NCBI GenBank assembly: GCA_030672255.1 | Contig: DAOVGU010000202.1 | Coordinates: forward strand, 1-40,849 | DNA from: a bacterium | Lineage (GTDB): Bacteria; Ratteibacteria; UBA8468 | Reading direction: 5' to 3' | DNA length: 40,849 bases | Shown here: positions 32,630-39,987 of the stretch, piece after piece | Layout of the letters: every line of letters begins with the position of its first letter | Numbering within the stretch: position 1 is the stretch's first letter | The notes under the pieces: model-generated | Told to the model about the DNA's origin: nothing | The model's input: the letters and a program-made list of their open reading frames with translations, nothing else | Databases searched by the model: none | Translations under genes and position numbers: made by a program

Positions 32630-33224
32630 ATGACACCTAAAGAAAATTTATTAACTGTCTTCCAGCATAAAAATCCTCAGTGGGTGCCCTGCACCCCGCA
32701 TATAGCTAATGAATATAACATTCCTGGCCAATTACCTGAAGAACTTTTAAAAAAGCCTCTGGATCGGCTTAAAATTATCAGATATTTAGGCGGGGATGTG
32801 CTCTACCAAATTTTCCCTGTTAAAGGTATTGAATCCCCGGGAATAAAAAGAAGGAGCGAACGAAAAGGCGATGTCGTAATTAACAATATTGAAACATCGG
32901 TAGGCAATCTTTCTTCAAAAACAAAGACAACTTCAATTGAATCGCCAGTCTATGCTGAAATGGATAAAAGCCTTGTTTCTGTCGGTTCTATTGAGCTGAG
33001 TAGAATAATAGAATTCCCGATAAAATCTGTTCAGGATTGACCCTCCTATTTTACTTGAGGGCAATCCTGAAAAGGTCTCTGCTACTGTAATAGAGATGTT
33101 AAGGGGAGTAGCCCCGGCTGACAATTTCATTCTTATTATACCCTGTGGACGAGCACCTTTGCAGAATTTGCGCGCAGCTATTAGCACTATGAAAGAATAC
33201 GGCAAATATCCGGTGAAAATTTAA
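32630..33224 (+). pseudogene. uroporphyrinogen-decarboxylase-family (corrinoid methyltransferase type) gene with internal deletion
   Basis: The first 137 residues (TPKENLLTVFQHKNPQWVPC; LKIIRYLGGDVLYQIFPVKG) are the start of a URO-D superfamily protein. At about 33035 the frame changes and the text jumps to LEGNPEKVSATVIEMLRGVA and STMKEYGKYPVKI, the end of the family. Some 150 residues are missing. ATG 32630 has AAGGA upstream; ATG 32624 is too close to it. Relatives include MtaA/CmuA-type methyltransferases acting with corrinoid proteins, which would suit the neighbouring corrinoid-type reductases. It is not functional in this form. Confidence 0.75.
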
Positions 33225-33244
33225 GGAAAAAGGAGAAGAGAGAA

Positions 33245-35494
33245 ATGGATAGATTGACTAAGGAAGTAAAGGAATATGCTAAGAAGTGTGGAGCAGATTT
33301 AATCGGGATAGCTCCGGTGGAAAGGTTTAAGAATGCACCCTTGCGAATGAGCCCGAAAGGGCTTTTGCCTTCAGCTAAATCAGTAATTGTCGTCGCGGTT
33401 CATCATCTGGATGCTTCGGTAGAATTGGGAGGTGAGCCATCTCCTCACGACGGAGGTCCTTATTGGGGGCAGAGTTCGGCAATGAATCCTAAATTGGATG
33501 ATATCGCTTTCCTTTTAGCTCGTTTTTTGGAGGAGAAGGGATATAAAACCTTACCCATTCCGGTTACCAATATCTGGCGGTATAAAGGGTATAAAGATTT
33601 GAAAGTTGACTTTGCTCCGGATTTGGTGCATCGCTATGCGGCGGTAGCCGCCGGATTGGGAGAAATTGGTTGGAGCGGGTTGTTTCTTTCCCCGCAATTT
33701 GGTCCCCGGCAACGGTTAACCTCCATCATTACCGAGGCAGAACTTACTCCCGACCCGATGTATTCGGGAAAATCCTTATGCGATAAATGTATGGAATGCG
33801 TAAAGCATTGTCCTACGGATGCCTTTCGCAAAGAGGTAAAGAAGATAAACAAGATTGAAATTGGCGGAAAAGTTTTTAAGTTCCCGGATACGAATAAATG
33901 GCGCTGCGCCTGGGCGGAGAATTTTGCACTGAGTTTAGACCTGAAAATTCCGGAAAAGGTGGACGAAAAGGTAATCTTAGATACTCAGGAAAAATATGGA
34001 CAGCGTGGAGGAGAAGAAGGAAGTTGCTTAAAATACTGTATGGTTCCGGATAGAAGGTACTATGATAAGAAATACACATCTGCTCCTCATAGAAGGAAAG
34101 AAAAATTGAATATTTCTGCTAAAAAAATTGCTAATAAAATCAAAGAAATGGCCAAAGAGAGCTTCGTAGAACTTTTGGCAATCGGCAATAAAAAAGATTT
34201 CAAAGATAATCCATTTGTGCATCCGGAATTTCATCTGCCGGATGCCGAATCAATCATTTGCCTGGGGATAGAAGTATCGGCTAACGAAGAAAACCCTGAT
34301 TTTAAAGGAGCAGTCTTAAGAAGATTAAATTATATTGAGTTTGAAATCGCCCATTATCTGGACATAACTGGCTATTCCGCGGTTACAAAAACTAAAATAG
34401 CCGATGATTTGGTTGCCCAGCAATTAGGGATTTACCAGAGTAACCTCTATTTTACCAGCGTTTTAACCAATGCCAAATTGCCGAAATTGAAGCGGGACAC
34501 AAAGATAAAGAAAAAAACAAAAATAGAAAAGGAAGATTTAAAAAGATTCTCTCGGGAAAGAGGAGCAGATCTTGTAGGGTTCTTTTCGCAGAAGAGGTTC
34601 GAGGAATTTAAGAATAGCGTCCTTAAAACAAGATTGCTTTCCCAAAAGGAGAATTTTTATATCGAGGATAAAGGAGCAGGATACGGATCTTATATTCCTG
34701 AGGTCAAGCCGATTAATCCCGAGTTAAGAACCCCACAAGATTATTTATCCGGAGCAAAGTCGGTTATTGTGCTTGGTTTACATTTCCCGGATGCCTGTCT
34801 GGATACCGCGAAGATAACACCGGCCGAGACAGTTGGTCCTTACGCTTTTGCTCATTATGAAACACTATTTCTTCTCCGGGATAAGGCAATTAATATCGTA
34901 AAGTATATCCAGCAGAGAGGGTATCAAGCAACTATCAGTTATGACCTTTGTGGAATGGCTTCTTTGGTTAAAAGTTCACGGGGGATGCTGCCCGATAGCC
35001 GGGCTAATCGATTCGCCGCGATTCTTTCAGGTTTGGGGTATATCGGGGATAATGGTATTCCCTTAACGGAAAAATATGGCTCACGGCAGCGATTTATCTC
35101 TATCATCACCGACTATCCCTTTTCCGATGACCCGCTCTATGATGGAGAGATAATCTGTCAAAAATGCTCTCATCTCTGCATTAAAGCCTGCCCCACCAAG
35201 GCAATTAGAGAGAAAAAAATATCATTTTCTATAGAAGGAAAACAGTTTACTTTTCCCGAAATCGATACCAAGCGTTGTGATTGGGCTAAAAGATATGGTC
35301 TTGTCGGTAAAGGAGGTCCTGCCTATTATGGCCTAAAGACAGACTCTCCCCTTCCCCGAGGAAGAATAACCCCGGAGAAAATAGCTGCAGCATTGAGTAA
35401 AATAAAATGGGGAGTACAGAAGAGACATATCAATATCTGCGAGGAATGCATCAGGCTCTGCCCGGCACACAAAAATTCTAAGCCTTCAATATAA
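33245..35494 (+). CDS. three-module QueG/reductive-dehalogenase-like fusion protein
   Basis: 749 residues. Module 1 (1-275): EYAKKCGADLIGIAPVERF, AAVAAGLGEIGWSGLFLSPQ, ferredoxin cysteines C179-x2-C182-x2-C185-x3-C189-P, C221 and C261-x3-C265. Module 2 (about 290-415): the same N-terminal fold (LPDAESIICLGIEV; AQQLGIYQSNLYFTSVLTNA) but no cysteine-rich part, so a degenerate domain. Module 3 (about 429-749): FSRERGADLVGFFSQKRF, AAILSGLGYIGDNGIPLTEK, CQKCSHLCIKACP and the C-terminal C732-x2-C735-x3-C739-P. Start is fixed by homology of MDRLTKEVKEYAKKCGAD to copy 1. I know no described family with this three-module layout. Confidence 0.8.
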   Translation: MDRLTKEVKEYAKKCGADLIGIAPVERFKNAPLRMSPKGLLPSAKSVIVVAVHHLDASVELGGEPSPHDGGPYWGQSSAMNPKLDDIAFLLARFLEEKGYKTLPIPVTNIWRYKGYKDLKVDFAPDLVHRYAAVAAGLGEIGWSGLFLSPQFGPRQRLTSIITEAELTPDPMYSGKSLCDKCMECVKHCPTDAFRKEVKKINKIEIGGKVFKFPDTNKWRCAWAENFALSLDLKIPEKVDEKVILDTQEKYGQRGGEEGSCLKYCMVPDRRYYDKKYTSAPHRRKEKLNISAKKIANKIKEMAKESFVELLAIGNKKDFKDNPFVHPEFHLPDAESIICLGIEVSANEENPDFKGAVLRRLNYIEFEIAHYLDITGYSAVTKTKIADDLVAQQLGIYQSNLYFTSVLTNAKLPKLKRDTKIKKKTKIEKEDLKRFSRERGADLVGFFSQKRFEEFKNSVLKTRLLSQKENFYIEDKGAGYGSYIPEVKPINPELRTPQDYLSGAKSVIVLGLHFPDACLDTAKITPAETVGPYAFAHYETLFLLRDKAINIVKYIQQRGYQATISYDLCGMASLVKSSRGMLPDSRANRFAAILSGLGYIGDNGIPLTEKYGSRQRFISIITDYPFSDDPLYDGEIICQKCSHLCIKACPTKAIREKKISFSIEGKQFTFPEIDTKRCDWAKRYGLVGKGGPAYYGLKTDSPLPRGRITPEKIAAALSKIKWGVQKRHINICEECIRLCPAHKNSKPSI

Positions 35495-35560
35495 TCTTTT
35501 CCTCTTATAATCAACGATTTGGAATTTTTATTGTAGATATAATTTCTATATATACGGAAA

Positions 35561-35589
35561 TTGGCATTTCTGGCTAAATCTACTATAAT
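35561..35589 (+). promoter_or_regulatory. promoter before the MDR dehydrogenase
   Basis: TTGGCA (35561-35566), 17 bases, TATAAT (35584-35589), 22 bases before the ATG. AT-rich DNA upstream (ATATAATTTCTATATATA) could act as an UP element or second promoter. It makes 35611 onwards a separate transcription unit. Confidence 0.65.
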
Positions 35590-35610
35590 AGATAACGAAG
35601 GAGGAGATTT

Positions 35611-36657
35611 ATGAAGATAGCAATTACTGAGGGGAATGGAAAAGTAAAGTTAGCGGAGGCTCCTATTCCTGAGCCAAACGAATACCAATGCCTGTGTAAA
35701 ATCCTGGCCTGTGCTACCTGTACGGGGACAGATCTCAAGATTATGAATAGGAAGATGTCTTGGGCAAAAGAGTATCCCGGTGTTTTAGGACATGAAAGCG
35801 TGGGTAGGGTGATTAAAATTGGCGCTAAGGTCAAGAATATCAAGGAAGGAGATATTTTTCTGCGGCCAACCGCGGTCTATCCCGGGGAAAAATTAGGGAA
35901 CTACTCCTCCCTGATAGGTGGTTTTGCCGAATATGGTCTGGTTACCGATACACAAGCACTTTTGGAAGACCAACCGGATGTAAAACCTAACCACTATACT
36001 ATCTACCAGCAGAAGATACCCCCGGATACTGCAATCTCACCGGCAGATGCGACGATGTTGATTACCCTGAAAGAAATTTCGAGTTTCGTCGCCAATGTTG
36101 GGGTGAAGTTCAATTCCTCCCTTGTTATTCTCGGTGCCGGAGCGGTTGCGATGAGCATCTGTTTCTTTGCAAAACTCTACGGTGCGTATCCGGTCATTGT
36201 TGTCAGTCGCAGGGATGAGCCCTTAGGACGCATAAAGAAGATTGGGGCAGATTTTACGGTAAACAACCAGAAGGAAGATATAATTGCTCAGGTGAAGGAG
36301 GTAACCGCTAATAAAGGCGTCAATTTTATAATTGATGCGGCGGGAGATTCGGCTTTTGTTTCAGAGGCGAGCCAATCTCTTGCGCCAAATGGAAAAATAG
36401 CGCTTTATGCTACCGGGAGTTCTTCCCAGGATATTGTAGGGCATAGCAAAACTCTTTCAGAAAAAGATTTTATTGCTGCGGGTCCCAGCGAAGAAATGGC
36501 TCACCAATACCTACTCGATATGGTAAGACTTAAGATAGTAGCGATAGATGCTTTTTACTCGCACCGTTTACCATTCAGTGAAATTAAAGAAGGCTTTGAA
36601 CTTTTAAAGAAAAAAGAGGCTTTTAAAATTGTTTTTGAAATGGAGGAATCAAGATGA
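35611..36657 (+). CDS. zinc-type medium-chain dehydrogenase
   Basis: 348 residues. Zinc ligand candidates C37 (CATCTGTDLK) and H61-E62 (LGHESVGRVIKIG); NAD(P) fold at SLVILGAGAVAMSICFFAKL, with VVSRRDEP after it. The structural four-cysteine lobe is absent; that region has a proline-rich insert (RPTAVYPGEKLGNYSS). Strong ribosome binding site AAGGAGGAG and its own promoter. Cysteine-poor otherwise, unlike the iron-sulfur genes before it. Probably oxidises an alcohol from the pathway. Confidence 0.85.
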   Translation: MKIAITEGNGKVKLAEAPIPEPNEYQCLCKILACATCTGTDLKIMNRKMSWAKEYPGVLGHESVGRVIKIGAKVKNIKEGDIFLRPTAVYPGEKLGNYSSLIGGFAEYGLVTDTQALLEDQPDVKPNHYTIYQQKIPPDTAISPADATMLITLKEISSFVANVGVKFNSSLVILGAGAVAMSICFFAKLYGAYPVIVVSRRDEPLGRIKKIGADFTVNNQKEDIIAQVKEVTANKGVNFIIDAAGDSAFVSEASQSLAPNGKIALYATGSSSQDIVGHSKTLSEKDFIAAGPSEEMAHQYLLDMVRLKIVAIDAFYSHRLPFSEIKEGFELLKKKEAFKIVFEMEESR

Positions 36658-36658
36658 G

Positions 36659-36710
36659 CTCTCACCCTGCCCTCTCCCCAGGTGGGAGAGGAATATAGGT
36701 GAGGGGGAGG
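36659..36710. repeat. CCCTCC/GGGAGG palindromic repeat carrying a ribosome binding site
   Basis: CTCACCCTGCCCTCTCCCCA paired with GGTGGGAGAGG and GGTGAGGGGGAGG. It begins two bases after the stop of the previous dehydrogenase. Its last arm (GAGGGGGAGG) lies six bases before ATG 36716 and is the only ribosome binding site of that gene. Confidence 0.8.
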
Positions 36711-36715
36711 TTAAA

Positions 36716-37726
36716 ATGTCTACTCGACAAACGAAGGCGGTAGTTTTTCCTGAGGCAAATAAATTTGAGATGACCCAGTTGGAGCTGGAAAAACCCGGGC
36801 CGGGCGACATCGTCGTCAAAACTCTAATATCGGCGATATCGCCAGGGACGGAGAGATGGGTTCTGCGCGGCAAGCATATTGGCACACGGTTTCCTTGTGT
36901 TCCGGGATACCACCGCATTGGCATTGTTGAAGAAAGCGGAAAAGGAGTAAAAAACTTTCGGGTCGGTGATATTGTATATGGAAGCGGAAACCGCTGGCAA
37001 GGAGATATTGTTTCGATGTGGGGAGCGCATCTTGGCCTATCCGTGGGTAATTGGGCCGGCTATCGCTTCCTTGACTCTTCCTTGCCAAAACGGTTAGAGT
37101 TAGAAACAATGGCCTTTGCAATTTTAGCCGGGGTTGCCAACCGCGGGATACGTTTCTGCGATGTCAAAGCCGGGCAAAGGGTTTTGATCATCGGAGCCGG
37201 TTTTATTGGAATTTGTGCATCACAACTGGTTTCCCTTCGTGGTGCGCATCCTGTCCTGCTTGAAATTGACCCCGAGCATATCGCATTTGCAAAACAATTA
37301 ATCCAGAATGTGCTCAGTCCAAAGGATGAAAAACTAAAAGAGGCGCTCCAGGAACTGGCACCGAATGGATTTGATGTCCTTTATGATACAGTGGGAGATG
37401 CAGCCACGACAGACAGAATGGTCCAGCATATGCGAGGCCAGGGAACTCTTTTACTCCAGGCGCAGTATTTTGACAAAGAACGCTGCGCGCTCGACCTCGA
37501 CCAGATTAAGATCCGCGAACTGACGGTGAAAACAACCTGTGGGACTGATGACCAGGACTGGGCAGAGACAATAAATAACATCCGCAGTCGTCTCCTTAAA
37601 ATAGCTCCCTTGATTACGCACCGCTTTGAGGCGGCTAATGCGCTTAAAGGATACGAACTGCTTCATACCGGCAAGCCGTTCAATTTAGGGATTGTTTTTC
37701 GCTGGGACGAAAGAGTAAAGGATTGA
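36716..37726 (+). CDS. medium-chain dehydrogenase without zinc ligands (BchC-like MDR subgroup)
   Basis: 336 residues from ATG 36716. TKAVVFPEANKFEMTQLELE and LISAISPGTERWVLRG belong to the MDR subgroup with SxGTE in place of the CGSD zinc site (as in BchC-like proteins). PGYHRIGIVEESG replaces the GHE motif, so catalytic zinc is probably absent. Nucleotide fold: RVLIIGAGFIGICASQLVSL. Longer in-frame extension to 36629 would read through the repeat element and is rejected. It is translated from the repeat-borne ribosome binding site. Confidence 0.82.
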   Translation: MSTRQTKAVVFPEANKFEMTQLELEKPGPGDIVVKTLISAISPGTERWVLRGKHIGTRFPCVPGYHRIGIVEESGKGVKNFRVGDIVYGSGNRWQGDIVSMWGAHLGLSVGNWAGYRFLDSSLPKRLELETMAFAILAGVANRGIRFCDVKAGQRVLIIGAGFIGICASQLVSLRGAHPVLLEIDPEHIAFAKQLIQNVLSPKDEKLKEALQELAPNGFDVLYDTVGDAATTDRMVQHMRGQGTLLLQAQYFDKERCALDLDQIKIRELTVKTTCGTDDQDWAETINNIRSRLLKIAPLITHRFEAANALKGYELLHTGKPFNLGIVFRWDERVKD

Positions 37727-37730
37727 TGTA

Positions 37731-37818
37731 GAAACGTCATTGCGAGGGGATGTAATCCCCGAAGCAATCTCAAAGAAGTAAGGGATTGCCGCGCTCCTTT
37801 CAGTCGCTCGCAATGACA
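37731..37818. repeat. GTCATTGCGA...CAATCTC-type interspersed palindromic repeat
   Basis: CGTCATTGCGAGGGGATGTA, ATCCCCGAAGCAATCTC, then GGGATTGCCGCGCTCC and TCGCTCGCAATGACA. It is the second copy of the class found at 10751-10944 and fills the gap after the dehydrogenase. Confidence 0.85.
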
Positions 37819-37849
37819 GAGCATTGTTGTTATAAAACAAGGGAGGAAT

Positions 37850-39013
37850 ATGGAAGGGTATCGATTGCCAGATAGGGAATTTGAGGTAAGGTGGCAAAAG
37901 GTTCAGGAAGGGGTGAGGGCGAAAGGATTGGATTTGCTTCTCGCTCATTCTGATGAGGCGGATTTTGCCAATGTACGGTATTTATCCGATTACTGGCCTA
38001 TCTTTGAGTCCGCCGGAGTTATTGTGCCGGCGGAAGGCGAACCGGCCTTACTGATTGGTCCGGAAAGCGAGACTTTTGCCCGCGACCGCAGCCGAATTAA
38101 AAAGATTTATAAACTGGTGGAATACCGGGAAAGTGCGGAGCCGGACTACCCGGATATAAAGGTGGATACCTTTTCCTCAATTTTCCCGGAGATGATGCCG
38201 GGTAAGAAGGTCAAAAAGATCGGGTTAGCCGGTTACCAGATTTTTCCTCTGCCTGTTTACGAGAGCCTGAAAGCCGCGGCTCCGGAAGCGGAAATAATTA
38301 AGAGCGATGAATTGATTGTTAACCTCAGGATTATTAAGAGCCCCGCGGAATTGGAAATGCTTCAGGAGGCATTTCGTATTTCGGAAAAGGCATTGGAAGA
38401 AACCCTGAGAGAAATTAAGCCAGAGATGACCGAACTGGAAGTGGTGGGTATTATTGAGAAGGAGCTCTATGCCAACGGCGCGGAATACGAGGGTCATCCC
38501 CAGTATGTTTTATCAGGGAAGAATTCAACGCATGCCATCGGAAGACCTAACTATCAAAGGTTGGAAAAGGGAGCCTTGATCCAACTTAATATCGGCGCCC
38601 GGGTTGCTGGCTACTCCGCCAGTGTGGGCCGACCGGTTTGTATCGGAAAGATGAGTAGAGAAATGCGGCGTCTGGTGCAGGCAGGTCTTGACTTGCACCT
38701 GAAGACGATGGAATGGATGGCGCCGGGCGTAATCGCTAAAGATGTGGTGCAAAAGTTTAATGATTATGCAACAAAATTGGGGGTAAATCAGAATCTCCTT
38801 TATGGTCCCTGTCACGGCCTGGGGATGATGGAAGTGGAACGTCCCTGGATGGAATCACATTCCGATTACCCGTTGCAGGAGAAGATGACCTTCCAGGTCG
38901 ATACGTTTCTCTACAACCCTGATTTCGGTCTGCGCTGGGAAGATGGAGTTTGTATCACTAAAGATGGAGTGAGACCTTTTTCTAATCAGTTGCAAAAAAT
39001 AATCGAGATTTAA
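37850..39013 (+). CDS. creatinase-like M24 (pita-bread fold) protein lacking two metal ligands
   Basis: 387 residues. N-terminal creatinase/prolidase domain (GLDLLLAHSDEADFANVRYL, 27-45) and C-terminal pita-bread domain with H228 (STHAIGRP), GPCHGLGMMEVERPW (H322, E330) and LRWEDGVCITKDG (E364). The two aspartates that bind metal in M24 peptidases are replaced: N247 (IQLNIGARVAGY) and S258 (SASVGRP). Loss of these residues is the mark of the metal-free creatinase branch, where the histidine equivalent to H228 is catalytic. GGGAGG precedes ATG. The creatininase-family gene downstream makes a C-N hydrolysis role likely. Confidence 0.8.
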   Translation: MEGYRLPDREFEVRWQKVQEGVRAKGLDLLLAHSDEADFANVRYLSDYWPIFESAGVIVPAEGEPALLIGPESETFARDRSRIKKIYKLVEYRESAEPDYPDIKVDTFSSIFPEMMPGKKVKKIGLAGYQIFPLPVYESLKAAAPEAEIIKSDELIVNLRIIKSPAELEMLQEAFRISEKALEETLREIKPEMTELEVVGIIEKELYANGAEYEGHPQYVLSGKNSTHAIGRPNYQRLEKGALIQLNIGARVAGYSASVGRPVCIGKMSREMRRLVQAGLDLHLKTMEWMAPGVIAKDVVQKFNDYATKLGVNQNLLYGPCHGLGMMEVERPWMESHSDYPLQEKMTFQVDTFLYNPDFGLRWEDGVCITKDGVRPFSNQLQKIIEI

Positions 39014-39243
39014 ATCAGCGAGGTTAAAAACCTCGCACTACATTACATAGTAGTGGTCGAGCTTGCTCGACATAAGCAGAGTAAACGTAAATACTCAGTG
39101 AACACCGTACCAAAAGGTAGTCGCAACCTTTAGGTTGCGCAGGCGCAGGATGAATCCTGCGGCTACCAGCCTACGTCTACTTGAAAATAACGGCTTTTAC
39201 TGAATATTTACGAATTCAGGTTCGCTAAAAAAGGGAGGTAGAT
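39014..39243. repeat. cluster of palindromic elements in the gap before the creatininase gene
   Basis: Hairpins GCGAGGTTAAAAACCTCGC, GTCGAGCTTGCTCGAC, GCAACCTTTAGGTTGC and GCAGGATGAATCCTGC. The last two are framed by GGTAGTC...GGCTACC, a class resembling 6940-7025. AAGGGAGG at the right end is the ribosome binding site of the next gene. No open frame. Confidence 0.75.
39086..39212. repeat. 127-base MITE-like unit with 14-base terminal inverted repeats
   Basis: CGTAAATACTCAGT (39086-39099) and ACTGAATATTTACG (39199-39212) are inverted copies with one mismatch. Between them lie the GCAACC and GCAGGA hairpins. No direct target repeat is obvious, so mobility is inferred. Confidence 0.5.
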
Positions 39244-39987
39244 ATGCGTTATGAACTAATGTTTTCCTATCAAATAAGGAAAGCAATCAAGGAGGAATGG
39301 CCTGTTGTTCTTCCTCTTGGGGTGCTGGAATATCATAGCGAGCATTGTGTTGTTGGAGTGGATACACTTTTGGTAACAAAGGCTTTAGAAATTCTGGAAA
39401 ATGAAATTGACATGATTATTCTGCCACCGTTTTTTTATGGAGCTGGCAGTTATGCGGTGGAACCGCCTGAAAACAAAGGAACAATTCATGTTGCATCAAA
39501 GGCTCTCCATATTTTTGCAAAGGACCTCTTTTTAAGTTTATTGAGAATAGGTTTCAAAAATATTCATATCTTTATCCATCATCAGAGCGAAAATTTTGTT
39601 GCCGGAATGCCAACTGACCTTGCTTTTAAACTGGCAGCACGCGAGATAATGTTTGATTATTTAGAGAAAGCAAGAGGAGAAGGCTGGTGGGGTGATAATA
39701 GGATGCAGGACTACTATTCAAGACATGAGACCGGAACAGACCCTTTCAATTGGATAAAAATTCATCCATTTATGGATGAAGAGACACAGAAAAAATTCCC
39801 AATAGACCATGCCGGTCTTCAAGAAACCTCTTTAATGATGGCTTTTTGTCCGGAAGGAGTTGATGCGAAAAAAATTTCTGATAAGAAGTGGTATGCCAGG
39901 CAAGCAAAAAAGGCAAATTTAAGGTATGGTGAAGAAGCCAAGGAAATGATTCTTAAAAAAATGCGAGAGATACTTAAAAAGAAATGA
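39244..39987 (+). CDS. creatininase-family amidohydrolase
   Basis: 247 residues. Metal and catalytic motif LPLGVLEYHSEHCVVGVDT (E29, H31, H34, D40) fits the family pattern LPxGSxEqHGPHLPxxtD. FIHHQSEN (111-117) takes the place of NGHGGN, and PIDHAGLQETSLMM is the family's D.HAG..ETS box. Members hydrolyse cyclic amides such as creatinine or cut peptides (MftE), and use Zn/Mn. Length is normal (about 240-260). The ribosome binding site is AAGGGAGG. Its stop overlaps the ATG of the next gene (ATGA), so both are coupled. Confidence 0.88.
   Translation: MRYELMFSYQIRKAIKEEWPVVLPLGVLEYHSEHCVVGVDTLLVTKALEILENEIDMIILPPFFYGAGSYAVEPPENKGTIHVASKALHIFAKDLFLSLLRIGFKNIHIFIHHQSENFVAGMPTDLAFKLAAREIMFDYLEKARGEGWWGDNRMQDYYSRHETGTDPFNWIKIHPFMDEETQKKFPIDHAGLQETSLMMAFCPEGVDAKKISDKKWYARQAKKANLRYGEEAKEMILKKMREILKKK

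Noticed and set aside
29517..35494. Calling the reductase-like genes respiratory reductive dehalogenases
   Set aside because: No twin-arginine signal and no small membrane-anchor gene; the fold is equally that of QueG, so halogen chemistry is not supported.
36629..36715. Longer N-terminus for the second dehydrogenase
   Set aside because: The extension is translated palindromic repeat and has no ribosome binding site; the repeat arm precedes ATG 36716 at the right distance.
39014..39243. CRISPR array
   Set aside because: Several short repeats are close together, but they are different palindromes without regular spacers of equal length, and there are no cas genes.
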